Shown here: positions 38,301 to 46,826 of the stretch, one piece after another
Layout: the number at the start of each line of letters is the position of its first letter
How positions within the stretch are numbered: the first letter of the stretch is position 1
NCBI RefSeq assembly: GCF_017086465.1
Contig: NZ_CP070961.1
Coordinates: 682,001 to 746,000, forward strand
Origin: Nocardioides sp. zg-1228
GTDB lineage: Bacteria > Actinomycetota > Actinomycetes > Propionibacteriales > Nocardioidaceae
Length of the DNA stretch: 64,000 nt
Reading direction: 5' to 3'
Position numbers and translations under genes: made by a program
The notes under the pieces: generated by a model
Told to the model about the DNA's origin: nothing
Seen by the model: the letters and a program-made list of their open reading frames with translations, nothing else
Database searches by the model: none

Positions 38301-39056
38301 GCCGACCTCGCGGCGGAGCACGAGGGGAAGCAGATCACGTTCGCCGACACCCAGGTGGCGCCGGTCCCGGTGATCACCTCGCCGGAGTGGTCGGGCTCGG
38401 AGTCGGGCGGGCGGCGCTACAGCCCGTTCACGATCAACATCGAGCGCAAGAAGCCCTTCCACACCCTGACCGGGCGCCAGCAGTTCTACCTCGACCACGA
38501 CTGGTTCCTCGGGATGGGCGAGATGCTGCCGGTCTACCGCCCGCCGCTCAACATGACCGAGCTGTTCGGTGAGGTGCCGGTCGGGGAGCAGACCGAGCTC
38601 GGCGTCTCGGTGCGCTACCTCACCCCGCACAACAAGTGGGCGATCCACTCCGAGTACCAGGACAACCTGTTCATGCTCTCGCTCTCGCGGGGTGGCCAGT
38701 CGGTGTGGATCTCCGACCGCGACGCGGCGAAGGTGGGGATCGGCGACAACGACTGGATCGAGATGGTCAACCGCAACGGCGTCGTCGCGGCCCGCGCGAT
38801 CGTGAGCCACCGGATGCCCGAGGGCACCGTCTACATGCACCACGCCCAGGACCGGCTGATCGACGTGCCGTTGACGGAGCGCGACGGCAAGCGCGGCGGC
38901 ATCCACAACAGCCTCACCCGGGTCCTGCTCAAGCCCAACCACATCGTCGGCGGCTACGCCCAGCTGGCCTACTTCTTCAACTACATCGGCCCGATCGGCA
39001 ACAACCGCGACGAGGTCACGATGATCCGCAAGCGGACCGCGCCGGTGGCGTACTGA
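35355..39056 (+). CDS. narG: respiratory nitrate reductase, alpha subunit
   Basis: 1233 residues, the family's length. It reduces nitrate to nitrite at a bis-MGD molybdenum centre on the cytoplasmic face. The FS0 cluster motif HGVNCTGSCSWKVYV begins near residue 57 (His and Cys ligands), with a further Cys in PRGCPRGAAFS. The aspartate that ligates molybdenum is in LSFYDWYADLPNASPQMFG near 223. No twin-arginine signal is visible, consistent with the cytoplasmic-facing form. GTG 35355 follows AAAGGGCCCG. It forms an operon with narH, narJ and narI. Confidence 0.97.
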   Translation: MTDLENQLQKALIGGRRFFTKAQVSEDDRVLYAQGGREGDVFYRDRWSHDKVVRSTHGVNCTGSCSWKVYVKDGIITWEAQQTDYPSAGPDRPEYEPRGCPRGAAFSWYTYSPTRVRYPYVRGVLLEMFRAAKQQYGDPVVAWGSIVQDEEQARAYKSARGKGGLVRASWDEVTEIVAAAHVYTVKRWGPDRIAGFSPIPAMSPVSYASGARFLELVGAPMLSFYDWYADLPNASPQMFGDQTDVPESGDWWDAGYLMMWGSNVPLTRTPDAHWMTEARYRGQKVVAIAPDYAESVKFADEWVSPAPGTDGALAMAMGHVVLKEFFAETSTPFFEAYTKQFTDLPHLVCLEPAAGGGYRPGKFLVEGDLGGTSENAMWKPAVVDATTGDVRIPHGSIGDRFGEAGVGRWNLELGDLDPALSMYRDHQGGTRESVEVELPRFDAADGKVVRERRGVPVARVGDRVVTTVLDLLLAQYGVARPGLPGTWPRTSESDARGYDDPAVPATPAWQEQHTGVPAAQVVRLAREWARNAVDTEGRGMILLGAGVNHWFHSDQIYRAILVLTTITGAQGRNGGGWAHYVGQEKMRPLMGFQHMAFALDWHRPPRHMNQTAYWYVNTSQYRYDTFTADDLDCGTGIFAGRTVMDLLAQSVRLGWSPSYPTFDRSSLQLADDAEAAGMEAPAYVARELKEGRLRFAVEDPEHEDNHPRLLSLWRSNLLGSSAKGNEYFLRHLLGTDSSATAVEAPPDKRPRDVVWADRAAEGRLDLLLTIDFRMTSSTILSDVVLPAATWYEKHDLSTTDMHPYIHSFNPAIAPPWQTRSDWDAWKAIAKRFSELAVDHLGTRRDVVAKPLWHDTPEAMASEHGVVRDWRTGEVEPVPGRTMPVIAVAERDYPAVFDKMTTIGPLLEKAGMVTKGVSYDPARAVEALRQRNGVVHGGVGDGQPRLETDVQMADAMLHLSGVSNGHLATEGFRFLEKRTGTGLADLAAEHEGKQITFADTQVAPVPVITSPEWSGSESGGRRYSPFTINIERKKPFHTLTGRQQFYLDHDWFLGMGEMLPVYRPPLNMTELFGEVPVGEQTELGVSVRYLTPHNKWAIHSEYQDNLFMLSLSRGGQSVWISDRDAAKVGIGDNDWIEMVNRNGVVAARAIVSHRMPEGTVYMHHAQDRLIDVPLTERDGKRGGIHNSLTRVLLKPNHIVGGYAQLAYFFNYIGPIGNNRDEVTMIRKRTAPVAY

Positions 39057-39077
39057 GCGGGACGGGAGACGACTGAC

Positions 39078-40733
39078 ATGCGCGTGATGGCACAGATGGC
39101 CATGGTGATGAACCTCGACAAGTGCATCGGGTGCCACACCTGCTCGGTGACCTGCAAGCAGGCGTGGACCAACCGGGCCGGCACGGAGTACGTCTGGTTC
39201 AACAACGTCGAGACCCGCCCCGGGCTGGGCTACCCCCGGACCTACGAGGACCAGGAGGAGTGGCAGGGCGGCTGGGTCCGCAAGCGCGACGGCCGGCTGG
39301 CGCTCCGGGCGGGCGGGCGGATGAAGAAGCTGCTCACCATCTTCTCCAACCCCAAGCTGCCCTCGATCGAGGACTACTACGAGCCCTGGACCTACGACTA
39401 CGAGACGCTGACCAGCTCACCGCAGTCCGACACGTTCCCCGTCGCCCGTCCCCGCAGCCTCATCTCCGGCGAGCACATGAACGTGGAGTGGTCGGCCAAC
39501 TGGGACGACGACCTCGGCGGCTCGCATGAGCATGCGGCCCGCGACGTGATGCTCAAGGGCATCGAGGACAAGGTGCGCCTGGAGTTCGAGCAGACCTTCA
39601 TGTTCTACCTCCCGCGCATCTGCGCGCACTGCCTCAACCCGTCGTGCGCCGCGTCGTGCCCCAGCGGCGCGATCTACAAGCGTGAGGAGGACGGCATCGT
39701 CCTGGTCGACCAGGACCGCTGCCGCGGCTGGCGCATGTGCGTGTCCGGGTGCCCCTACAAGAAGGTCTACTTCAACCACAAGACCGGCAAGGCCGAGAAG
39801 TGCACGTTCTGCTACCCCCGGGTCGAGGTCGGCATCCCGACCGTGTGCTCGGAGACGTGCGTGGGCCGGCTGCGCTACATCGGCCTGATGCTCTACGACG
39901 CCGACAAGGTGCTCGAGGCGGCGAGCATCGAGGACGAGCACGAGCTCTACGACGCCCAGCGCGCGTGCTTCCTCGACCCGCACGACCCCGAGGTCCGGCG
40001 GGCAGCGGAGCGGGCCGGCATCCCGGGCGACTGGGTCGACGCCGCCGGGCGCTCGCCGGTGTGGGCGCTGATCAACACCTACGAGGTCGCCCTGCCCCTG
40101 CACCCGGAGTACCGCACGATGCCGATGGTCTGGTACATCCCGCCGCTGTCGCCGGTCGTCGACGTCGTACGCGAGACGGGGGAGGACGCCGAGGACCGGG
40201 GCAACCTGTTCGCGGCCATCGACACCCTCCGCATCCCCGTGGAGTACCTCGCCAACCTGTTCACCGCCGGCGACCCCGCGCCCGTGGACCGGGTGCTGAA
40301 GAAGCTCGCCGCGATGCGGTCCTACATGCGCGACATCAACCTCGGCCGCGACCCCGACGAGTCGATCGCGGCCGCGGTCGGCATGACCGGCGAGCGGATG
40401 TACGAGATGTTCCGGCTGCTCGCCATCGCCAAGTACTCCGAGCGCTACGTGATCCCGCCGGCCCACGCCGAGCAGGCGCACGCGCTCGAGGAGCTGGCCA
40501 CCGACTGCCCGGTCAACGACTACGGCGGCGGACAGCAGGACCTGTTCGGCGAGGGCTCGGGCTACCCGACGCCGGTCGCAGTCGACAACTTCCGGATGCT
40601 GCAGGACCGCCAGACCTCCGACACGCTCGCCGCACCCGACGACAAGGGCACGCGCGTCAACCTGCTCAACTGGGACGGCAAGGGCACCCCGGCCGGGATG
40701 TTCCCGCCGCGCGACGGCGAGGCCGGGTCGTGA
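39078..40733 (+). CDS. narH: respiratory nitrate reductase, beta subunit
   Basis: 551 residues. It carries the electron-transfer Fe-S clusters between NarI and NarG. Cysteine groups are CIGCHTCSVTCKQAW near residue 16, CAHCLNPSCAASCPSG near 184, CRGWRMCVSGCPYKK near 215 and CTFCYPRVEVGIPTVCSETC near 243. The tryptophan in C-x2-W marks the [3Fe-4S] cluster typical of NarH. ATG 39078 begins 22 bp after narG. The stop overlaps the narJ start. Confidence 0.97.
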   Translation: MRVMAQMAMVMNLDKCIGCHTCSVTCKQAWTNRAGTEYVWFNNVETRPGLGYPRTYEDQEEWQGGWVRKRDGRLALRAGGRMKKLLTIFSNPKLPSIEDYYEPWTYDYETLTSSPQSDTFPVARPRSLISGEHMNVEWSANWDDDLGGSHEHAARDVMLKGIEDKVRLEFEQTFMFYLPRICAHCLNPSCAASCPSGAIYKREEDGIVLVDQDRCRGWRMCVSGCPYKKVYFNHKTGKAEKCTFCYPRVEVGIPTVCSETCVGRLRYIGLMLYDADKVLEAASIEDEHELYDAQRACFLDPHDPEVRRAAERAGIPGDWVDAAGRSPVWALINTYEVALPLHPEYRTMPMVWYIPPLSPVVDVVRETGEDAEDRGNLFAAIDTLRIPVEYLANLFTAGDPAPVDRVLKKLAAMRSYMRDINLGRDPDESIAAAVGMTGERMYEMFRLLAIAKYSERYVIPPAHAEQAHALEELATDCPVNDYGGGQQDLFGEGSGYPTPVAVDNFRMLQDRQTSDTLAAPDDKGTRVNLLNWDGKGTPAGMFPPRDGEAGS

Positions 40734-41431
40734 TGCTCCGGCGCCGGTCGCGCCGACCCGACCCGCAGGCCGTCCGGGTCTGGGCGGTCTGCTCGGCCCT
40801 GCTCGACTACCCCACGCCCGACCTGGTCGACTCGCTCGACGACCTCGAGGCGCTGGTGCCCGGGCACGCGCAGCTGGTCCCGCTCATCGAGCACGCCCGG
40901 CGCACCCCGCTCGACCGGCTGCAGCAGAACTACGTCGCCACCTTCGACCACACGCGCAAGTGCGCGCTCTACCTCACCTACTTCGCCTACGGCGACACCC
41001 GCCGGCGCGGGGCCGCGCTCCTGGGCTTCAAGGACGCCTACCGCCGGGCCGGCGTGGAGTGGGACGACGCGCTCGGCGAGCTGCCCGACCACCTGTGCGC
41101 GGTGCTGCAGCTCGGGGCGACCGTCGACGCCGAGGTCGCCCGGACGCTGCTCCTGGAGCACCGCGCCGGCGTGGAGATGCTGCGCCTGGCGCTGACGGGC
41201 TGGCGCAACGACGACGGCTCGACGGGGTCGCCCTGGGCGGCGGCGCTGGTGGCCCTCTGCGACACCCTCCCCGAGCTCGCCGGCACCGAGGCCGACGCCG
41301 TACGCCGTCTCGTCGAGCAGGGCCCGCCGGCCGAGGAGGTCGGGCTCGCCGGCTACGCCGCCGACCCGGCCCTCACCGGGGGACCCGCCCTCATCTCGTC
41401 CGCCACCATCCCCGTAGGAGCCCCCCGATGA
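40733..41431 (+). CDS. narJ: nitrate reductase molybdenum cofactor assembly chaperone
   Basis: 232 residues of the NarJ/TorD-like helical chaperone fold: AVCSALLDYPTPDLVDSLDDLEALV, RLQQNYVATFDHTRKCALYLTYFAYGDTRRRG (the conserved FDxxxxxxLYLxxxxxGD stretch). It inserts cofactor into NarG and is not part of the final complex. ATG 40733 overlaps the narH stop; GTG 40730 is the alternative. The C-terminus overlaps narI. Confidence 0.93.
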   Translation: MLRRRSRRPDPQAVRVWAVCSALLDYPTPDLVDSLDDLEALVPGHAQLVPLIEHARRTPLDRLQQNYVATFDHTRKCALYLTYFAYGDTRRRGAALLGFKDAYRRAGVEWDDALGELPDHLCAVLQLGATVDAEVARTLLLEHRAGVEMLRLALTGWRNDDGSTGSPWAAALVALCDTLPELAGTEADAVRRLVEQGPPAEEVGLAGYAADPALTGGPALISSATIPVGAPR

Positions 41432-42156
41432 GCGTCTTCCTGTGGGTCATCGTCCCCTACCTGTGCCTGGCGGTCTTCGTCGTCGGCCACGTGTGGCGCT
41501 ACCGCTACGACAAGTTCGGCTGGACCACCCGCTCCTCGCAGCTCTACGAGGAGCGGCTGCTCAGGCTGGGCTCGCCGCTGTTCCACTTCGGCATGCTCGG
41601 CGTGGTCGCCGGCCACATCATCGGCCTGCTCGTCCCGCGGTCGTGGACCGAGGCGGTCGGCATCGACGACGAGCTCTACCACTACATCGCAGTGATCGGC
41701 GGGCTGATCGCCGGACTGATGGCGCTGACGGGCATGGTCATCCTGATCTACCGCCGTCGGACCGTGGGCCCGGTCTTCTCCGCCACCACCGGGATGGACA
41801 AGGTGATGTACGCCTTCCTCGGCGCGGCCATCGTGCTGGGCATGTGGAACACCATCGCCGGCTCGATCTTCAGCCTGGGCGGTGAGTACAACTACCGGGA
41901 GGGCGTCTCGGTCTGGTATCGGTCCTTTCTCGCCTTCCAGCCCGACGCCGACCTGATGGCCGACGCGCCGATCGGCTTCCAGCTCCACGCCCTGGTCGCC
42001 TTCGGCCTGTTCGCGCTGTGGCCCTTCACCCGGCTCGTGCACGTGTTCTCCGCGCCCGTCGGCTACCTGACGAGGCCCTACATCGTCTACCGCTCGCGCG
42101 ACGACATCCCGCTGGGGACCGCAGCGCCGCCCCGCGGCTGGGACCGGGTGGGCTGA
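41428..42156 (+). CDS. narI: respiratory nitrate reductase, gamma subunit (cytochrome b)
   Basis: 242 residues with five membrane helices. It oxidises quinol and passes electrons through two b haems to NarH. Candidate haem histidines are in FVVGHVWRYRYDKFGW, FHFGMLGVVAGHIIGL, FQLHALVAFGLFALWPFTRLVHVF. ATG 41428 overlaps the narJ stop (ATGA). Last structural gene of narGHJI; the hemerythrin gene starts 4 bp later. Confidence 0.95.
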   Translation: MSVFLWVIVPYLCLAVFVVGHVWRYRYDKFGWTTRSSQLYEERLLRLGSPLFHFGMLGVVAGHIIGLLVPRSWTEAVGIDDELYHYIAVIGGLIAGLMALTGMVILIYRRRTVGPVFSATTGMDKVMYAFLGAAIVLGMWNTIAGSIFSLGGEYNYREGVSVWYRSFLAFQPDADLMADAPIGFQLHALVAFGLFALWPFTRLVHVFSAPVGYLTRPYIVYRSRDDIPLGTAAPPRGWDRVG

Positions 42157-42159
42157 GCC

Positions 42160-42630
42160 GTGTGCCACTACTGCGGCTGCCGCCAGATCCCGCTGATCCG
42201 CGACTTCATCGCCGAGCACGAGCTGGTGCTCGAGCTCGGCATGCGGGCCCTCGAGCAGGCCGGGCACGGCGCGTTCGAGCAGGCGGGCTCCACCGTCGAG
42301 GCGATGCGCGCCGAGCTGCGCAGCCACTGGCAGGGGGAGGAGGAGGGGATCTTCGCCCTGATGCGCACCGACGAGCTCTACCGCCAGCACATCGACCCGC
42401 TGGTCGACGAGCACCGCGAGCTCGGCGCGCTGCTCGCCGGCCTCGACCTGGGCCGTGCGGACGACCGCGACCTCCTGCACCACCAGATGACCGAGCTGCG
42501 GATCCACATCTCCAAGGAGGAGGACGGGATCTTCCCCGTCACCCTGGTGGAGTTCAGCGGCCCGGAGTGGGACGCTGCGATCGCCGCGTGGGAACGCGCG
42601 CACCCCGGCAGGACCGTCTCGACCCGCTGA
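42160..42630 (+). CDS. hemerythrin-domain protein with N-terminal Cys motif
   Basis: 156 residues. Diiron-type ligands appear as IAEHELVLE, SHWQGEEEGIF, LVDEHRELG and IHISKEEDGIFP, giving the four-helix hemerythrin pattern. The N-terminus MCHYCGCRQ has three cysteines and a histidine and may add a metal or redox site. Hemerythrin proteins in nitrate operons are thought to sense or protect from NO or O2. GTG 42160 is 4 bp after narI, so it is in the operon. Confidence 0.87.
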   Translation: MCHYCGCRQIPLIRDFIAEHELVLELGMRALEQAGHGAFEQAGSTVEAMRAELRSHWQGEEEGIFALMRTDELYRQHIDPLVDEHRELGALLAGLDLGRADDRDLLHHQMTELRIHISKEEDGIFPVTLVEFSGPEWDAAIAAWERAHPGRTVSTR

Positions 42631-42646
42631 CGCCCCAGGAGGATCC

Positions 42647-42979
42647 ATGCAGATCACGTCGTTGACCGCGCTCGCCGTCCAGCAGCTGGAGACGGCCCGC
42701 ACGGCGAGCGCCGGCCGCTCGGCCGTGACCGTGCACGGCGGGCGCGAGCACGACCTGCGTCAGACGGTGATCGCGATGACGGCCGGCACGCGTCTCGGCG
42801 AGCACGAGTCGCCGGGCGAGGCCACCCTGCAGGTGCTGGAGGGCGAGGTGAGCCTCCACGCGGGCGAGGACACCCACGAGCTGCGTGGCGGCGACCACGG
42901 GGTGATCCCGCCCGTGCGCCACGACCTGGTCGCGCGCACTGACGCCGTCGTGCTGCTGACGGTGGCCACCCGCGCCTGA
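42647..42979 (+). CDS. small cupin-domain protein
   Basis: 110 residues, a single cupin barrel. Motif 1 is GTRLGEHESPGEATLQVLEGEVSL (with His and Glu) and motif 2 is LRGGDHGVIPPVRHDLVA. A metal is probably bound, but the reaction is unknown. It has an AGGAGG Shine-Dalgarno before ATG 42647 and follows the hemerythrin gene by 16 bp, so it is probably the last gene of the nar operon. Confidence 0.82.
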   Translation: MQITSLTALAVQQLETARTASAGRSAVTVHGGREHDLRQTVIAMTAGTRLGEHESPGEATLQVLEGEVSLHAGEDTHELRGGDHGVIPPVRHDLVARTDAVVLLTVATRA

Positions 42980-43007
42980 GCGGCCGTCCGGGCCCTACGG
43001 TGGGCCC

Positions 43008-43553
43008 ATGACCGCCGGCCTGCTCCTCGCCGCGGGCGCCGGGCGGCGCTTCGGCGGCCCCAAGGCGCTGGCCCGGGACGAGGACGGCACCTCGTGGCTG
43101 CTGCGCTCGCTGCAGGCGCTGCGGCCCTGCGCGGAGATCGTCGTCGTGCTGGGCGCCGAGGCCGAGCGCGCCGCGGCGCTGCTGCCCATGTCGGTCGCCC
43201 GGATCCGGGCCGACGACTGGGCAGAGGGGATGGGCGCCTCGCTGCGCGCCGGCCTGGAGGCGCTCACCCCCACCGGGCACGAGTCCGTGCTCGTCTCGCT
43301 CGTCGACCTGCCCGACGTCGACGGTGCGGTCGTCGCCCGCCTCCTCGGCGCCTCGCGCGGGCCCGCCGACCTCGCGCGGGCGGCGTACGACGGGGTGCCG
43401 GGGCACCCGGTGCTCCTCGGCCGCGACCACTGGCCGGGCGTGGTGGCCTCCGCGCGTGGTGACCGCGGGGCGCGCGACTACCTGGCCGCCCACGACGTCG
43501 CGTTGGTCGAGTGCGGCGACCTGGCGAGCGGCGCCGACGTGGACCGCCGCTGA
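43008..43553 (+). CDS. MobA/MocA-like nucleotidyltransferase
   Basis: 181 residues. The nucleotide-binding N-terminus is LLLAAGAGRRFGGPKALARD. LVDLPDVDGAVVARLL carries the metal aspartate, and AYDGVPGHPVLLGRDHWPGV is the MocA-type substrate loop. It probably attaches CMP or GMP to molybdopterin. Given the cox maturation genes beside it, the cytidylyltransferase (MCD-forming) role is more likely than MGD. ATG 43008 has TACGGT 6 nt upstream (leaderless), giving it a promoter separate from the nar operon. Confidence 0.85.
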   Translation: MTAGLLLAAGAGRRFGGPKALARDEDGTSWLLRSLQALRPCAEIVVVLGAEAERAAALLPMSVARIRADDWAEGMGASLRAGLEALTPTGHESVLVSLVDLPDVDGAVVARLLGASRGPADLARAAYDGVPGHPVLLGRDHWPGVVASARGDRGARDYLAAHDVALVECGDLASGADVDRR

Positions 43554-43619
43554 GAGGCGTCCGTGGCCTGACCGCGTTTCCAACGTCGAGCCAACGTGCC
43601 GGGTCGTAGCCTGACCCGC

Positions 43620-44498
43620 ATGGTGCACGGGATCGACTCCGCCGCCGACGTCGCCGCCCGGCTGGGCGCGACCGGCTACCTCTGCGACGACGAGCTGGCG
43701 ACCGTCGTGTTCCTCGCCGCGCGGATGCAGCGCCCGCTGCTGCTCGAGGGCGAGCCGGGCACCGGCAAGACCGCCCTGGCCGAGGCGCTCGCCGAGAGCC
43801 TCGACCTGCCCCTCGTCCGGCTGCAGTGCTACGAGGGCATCGACGCCAGCCAGGCGCTCTACGACTGGGACTTCCCCCGCCAGATCCTGCACCTGCGGGC
43901 GCTGGAGGCCGGCGGCGAGGTCGATCCCGACGAGGCCGAGAAGAGCCTGTACGACGAGCGCTTCCTGCTCGCGCGCCCCGTCCTCGCCGCACTGCGCCGG
44001 GCCCCGGCGGTGCTGCTGGTCGACGAGGTGGACCGCGCCGACGACGAGTTCGAGGCGTTCCTGCTCGAGGTGCTCTCCACGTGGCAGGTGACGATCCCGG
44101 AGTTCGGCACGGTCACCGCCCCCGAGCCGCCGCTGGTGGTGCTCACCTCCAACCGCACCCGCGAGCTGCACGACGCGCTCAAGCGCCGGTGCCTCTACCA
44201 CTGGATCGACCACCCCGGGCTGGCGCGCGAGGTGGAGATCGTCCGCTCGCGCGCCCCCGAGGTCGGCGAGGAGCTCGCCCGGCAGGTCGTCGGCGTGGTC
44301 CAGGAGCTGCGTGGTCGCGACGACCTGCTCAAGCCGCCGGGCGTCGCCGAGACGCTCGACTGGGCGCGCGCGCTGACCCACCTCGGCGCGACCGACGTCG
44401 ACCTCGCGTCCGCGGCCACCACGCTCGGCGCGCTGCTGAAGTATCGCGAGGACGCCGACCGGGTGCGGGCCGCGCTCGACCGGATGCTGTCGAGATGA
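43620..44498 (+). CDS. coxD: MoxR-type AAA+ ATPase, CoxD-like
   Basis: 292 residues. Walker A is LLEGEPGTGKTALAEALA near residue 45, Walker B is AVLLVDEVDRADDEFEAFLLEVL near 128, and sensor 1 is VVLTSNRTREL. CoxD-type ATPases help mature the Mo-Cu or Mo-S site of CoxL family enzymes. ATG 43620 has TAGCCT 7 nt upstream (leaderless). The stop overlaps the VWA gene's start. Confidence 0.88.
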   Translation: MVHGIDSAADVAARLGATGYLCDDELATVVFLAARMQRPLLLEGEPGTGKTALAEALAESLDLPLVRLQCYEGIDASQALYDWDFPRQILHLRALEAGGEVDPDEAEKSLYDERFLLARPVLAALRRAPAVLLVDEVDRADDEFEAFLLEVLSTWQVTIPEFGTVTAPEPPLVVLTSNRTRELHDALKRRCLYHWIDHPGLAREVEIVRSRAPEVGEELARQVVGVVQELRGRDDLLKPPGVAETLDWARALTHLGATDVDLASAATTLGALLKYREDADRVRAALDRMLSR

Positions 44499-45637
44499 GC
44501 GAGATGAGCGAGATGAGCGAGGTGCGCCACGCCGCCGACGAGGTGCTGCTCGCCTTCACCCGCGCGCTGCGCGCCTCCGGCGTGCCGGTCACCCAGGACC
44601 GCGCGCACGGCTTCCTCGCCGCGGTCGCCGCGGTCGGCGCCGACGACCGGCAGGCCACCTACTGGGCCGGGCGCGCGACGCTGTGCGGCTCGCCCGACGA
44701 CCTCGCCCGTTTCGAGGCGGTCTTCGCCGCGTGGTTCGACCCGCGCGACGGCCTGCCACGCGCCCACCCCCGCGAGGCGTCGCGACCCTCCACTGCCCAC
44801 CTGCTCCCCGAGGCGGAGGGGCCGGGCGGGTCGGGGGAGTCGGAGGAGGACGTGGTGCGGGCCATGGCGTCGGAGGCCGAGGTGCTCAAGCACCGCGACG
44901 TGGCGACGCTCGACGCCGCGGAGAGGCGGCGGCTGGCCGCGATGTTCGTCCGGCTGTCGCTGCACCCGCCGGTGCGGCGCACCGCCCGCCACCGCCGCTG
45001 GCGCCGTGGACGGCTCGACGCCTCGCGCACCCTGCGCAACTCGCTGCGCCACCTCGGCGAGCCCGGTGAGATCGCCTGGCGCAGGCGGGGCACGCGCCCG
45101 CGCCGCGTGGTGCTGCTCGTCGACGTCAGCGGCTCGATGAGCGCGTACGCCGACGCGCTGCTGCGGCTGGCCCACCGGCTGACCCGCTCGGCGCGGGCGG
45201 AGGGGGGCACGGTGGAGACCTTCACCGTCGGCACCCGGCTCACCCACGTCACCCGAGCCCTCGGCACGCCCGACGCGGAGCGCGCGATCGTGGCGGCGGG
45301 TGAGGTCGTGCCCGACTGGTCCGGCGGCACCCGGCTGGGGGAGACCCTGCGGGTCTTCCTCGACCGTTGGGGGCAGCGCGGGATGGCCCGCGGCGCCGTC
45401 GTGGTCGTCTTCAGCGACGGCTGGGAGCGCGGCGACGCGGGCCTCCTCGGCGAGCAGATGGCACGCCTGCGGCGCGTCGCGCACCGCGTGGTCTGGGTCA
45501 ACCCGCACCGCGGCAAGGCGGGCTACGAGCCGCTCCAGGGCGGGGTGGTGGCGGCGCTGCCGCACTGCGACGACTTCCTCGCCGGGCACTCCCTGGCGAC
45601 CTTCGCCGACCTCACGGAGGTGATCGCCCGTGCGTGA
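44495..45637 (+). CDS. coxE: VWA-domain protein, CoxE-like
   Basis: 380 residues. The N-terminal ~170 residues match the CoxE region. The VWA domain contains the MIDAS LLVDVSGSMSAYADALLRLAH near 207-227 and VVVFSDGWERGD. It partners the MoxR ATPase in molybdo-hydroxylase maturation. The start region is a 9-bp tandem repeat (ATGAGCGAG three times), giving three possible in-frame ATG starts (44495, 44504, 44513). The stop overlaps the XdhC gene by 8 bp. Confidence 0.88.
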   Translation: MSEMSEMSEVRHAADEVLLAFTRALRASGVPVTQDRAHGFLAAVAAVGADDRQATYWAGRATLCGSPDDLARFEAVFAAWFDPRDGLPRAHPREASRPSTAHLLPEAEGPGGSGESEEDVVRAMASEAEVLKHRDVATLDAAERRRLAAMFVRLSLHPPVRRTARHRRWRRGRLDASRTLRNSLRHLGEPGEIAWRRRGTRPRRVVLLVDVSGSMSAYADALLRLAHRLTRSARAEGGTVETFTVGTRLTHVTRALGTPDAERAIVAAGEVVPDWSGGTRLGETLRVFLDRWGQRGMARGAVVVVFSDGWERGDAGLLGEQMARLRRVAHRVVWVNPHRGKAGYEPLQGGVVAALPHCDDFLAGHSLATFADLTEVIARA

Positions 45638-46763
45638 CGTGCTGGCCGAGCTGCTGCAGTGGTGGGAGGCCGGCGAGACGGTCGGGGTCGGCACCGTGGT
45701 GGCGACCTTCCGCTCCGCGCCGCGCCCGCCGGGTGCCTCGATGCTGGTGGGCCCCGACGACACGGCCGTCGGATCGGTGTCGGGCGGCTGCGTCGAGGGC
45801 GCCGTCTACGAGCTCGCCCAGTCGGTCGTGGCGAGCGGCGTGCCGGTGCTCGAGCGCTACGGCGTCTCCGACGACGACGCCTTCGCTGTCGGCCTGACCT
45901 GCGGCGGCATCCTCGACGTCTTCGTCGAGCAGGTCTCGCGCGAGACGTTCCCCCAGCTCGGCGAGGTGGTGGCCGACATCGAGGCCGGACGCCCCGTCGC
46001 CCTCGCGACCGTGATCGAGCACCCGGACCCCGACCGGGTCGGGCGGCGGCTGGTCCTGCGGCCGGAGGGTCCGGCTCAGGGCAGCCTCGGGTCCTCGCGG
46101 GCCGATGCCGCGGTCCACGACGACGCCCTCGGACTGCTCGCCGCGGGCAGCAACGCGACCCTCACCTACGGCCCGGACGGGGAGCGGCGCGGGGAGGGGA
46201 TGCGGGTGTTCGTGTGGGGGTTCGCCCCCAAGCCCCGGATGCTGGTGTTCGGGGCCATCGACTTCGCGGCCGCCGTGGCCAAGGTCGGCTCGTTCCTCGG
46301 CTACCACGTCACCGTCTGCGATGCCCGTCCCGTGTTCGCGACGACCTCGCGCTTCCCGGGCGCCGACGAGGTCGTCGTGGACTGGCCCCACCGCTACCTG
46401 CGGGCCGAGGTCGACGCCGGCCGCGTCGACCGGCGCACCGTGCTGGCGGTGCTGACCCACGACCCGAGGTTCGACGTGCCGCTGCTCGAGGTCGCGCTCC
46501 GCCTCGACGACGACGTGCGACCCGCCTACATCGGCGCCATGGGCTCGCGGCGCACCCACGAGGAGCGACTGGCTCGCCTCGTGGAGGCCGGTCTCGGCGA
46601 CGCCGAGCTGTCGCTGCTGTCGTCCCCGATCGGGCTCGACCTCGGCGCGCGCACACCCGAGGAGACGGCCGTGTCGATCGCGGCGGAGATCGTGGCGCGC
46701 CAGTGGGGCGGCTCGGGCGAGCGGCTCGCGTCCACCCGGGGCCGGATCCACCACGACGACTGA
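45630..46763 (+). CDS. XdhC/CoxI family molybdenum hydroxylase maturation factor
   Basis: 377 residues. The XdhC N-terminal domain (VATFRSAPRPPGASMLVG, GSVSGGCVEGAVYELA) carries the conserved SGGCVE motif. The C-terminal Rossmann domain contains MLVFGAIDFAAAVAKVGSFLGYHVTVCDAR and YIGAMGSRRTHEERLARL. It binds the molybdopterin cofactor and delivers the sulfurated form to xanthine dehydrogenase/CODH-type enzymes. GTG 45630 overlaps coxE. The target is presumably the CoxSLM enzyme at 58.4-62.2 kb. Confidence 0.92.
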   Translation: MRDVLAELLQWWEAGETVGVGTVVATFRSAPRPPGASMLVGPDDTAVGSVSGGCVEGAVYELAQSVVASGVPVLERYGVSDDDAFAVGLTCGGILDVFVEQVSRETFPQLGEVVADIEAGRPVALATVIEHPDPDRVGRRLVLRPEGPAQGSLGSSRADAAVHDDALGLLAAGSNATLTYGPDGERRGEGMRVFVWGFAPKPRMLVFGAIDFAAAVAKVGSFLGYHVTVCDARPVFATTSRFPGADEVVVDWPHRYLRAEVDAGRVDRRTVLAVLTHDPRFDVPLLEVALRLDDDVRPAYIGAMGSRRTHEERLARLVEAGLGDAELSLLSSPIGLDLGARTPEETAVSIAAEIVARQWGGSGERLASTRGRIHHDD

Positions 46764-46826
46764 CCGGACCCGGCGCCCGGCCGCGCCGATTGGTCGCCCA
46801 CGCGCGCCTCGCCTACTCTCGACGGG

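Noticed and set aside
35178..39137. Very long minus-strand open frame opposite narG
   Set aside because: A shadow of high-GC codon bias: His/Arg/Val/Ala-rich, no domain, fully antisense to narG.
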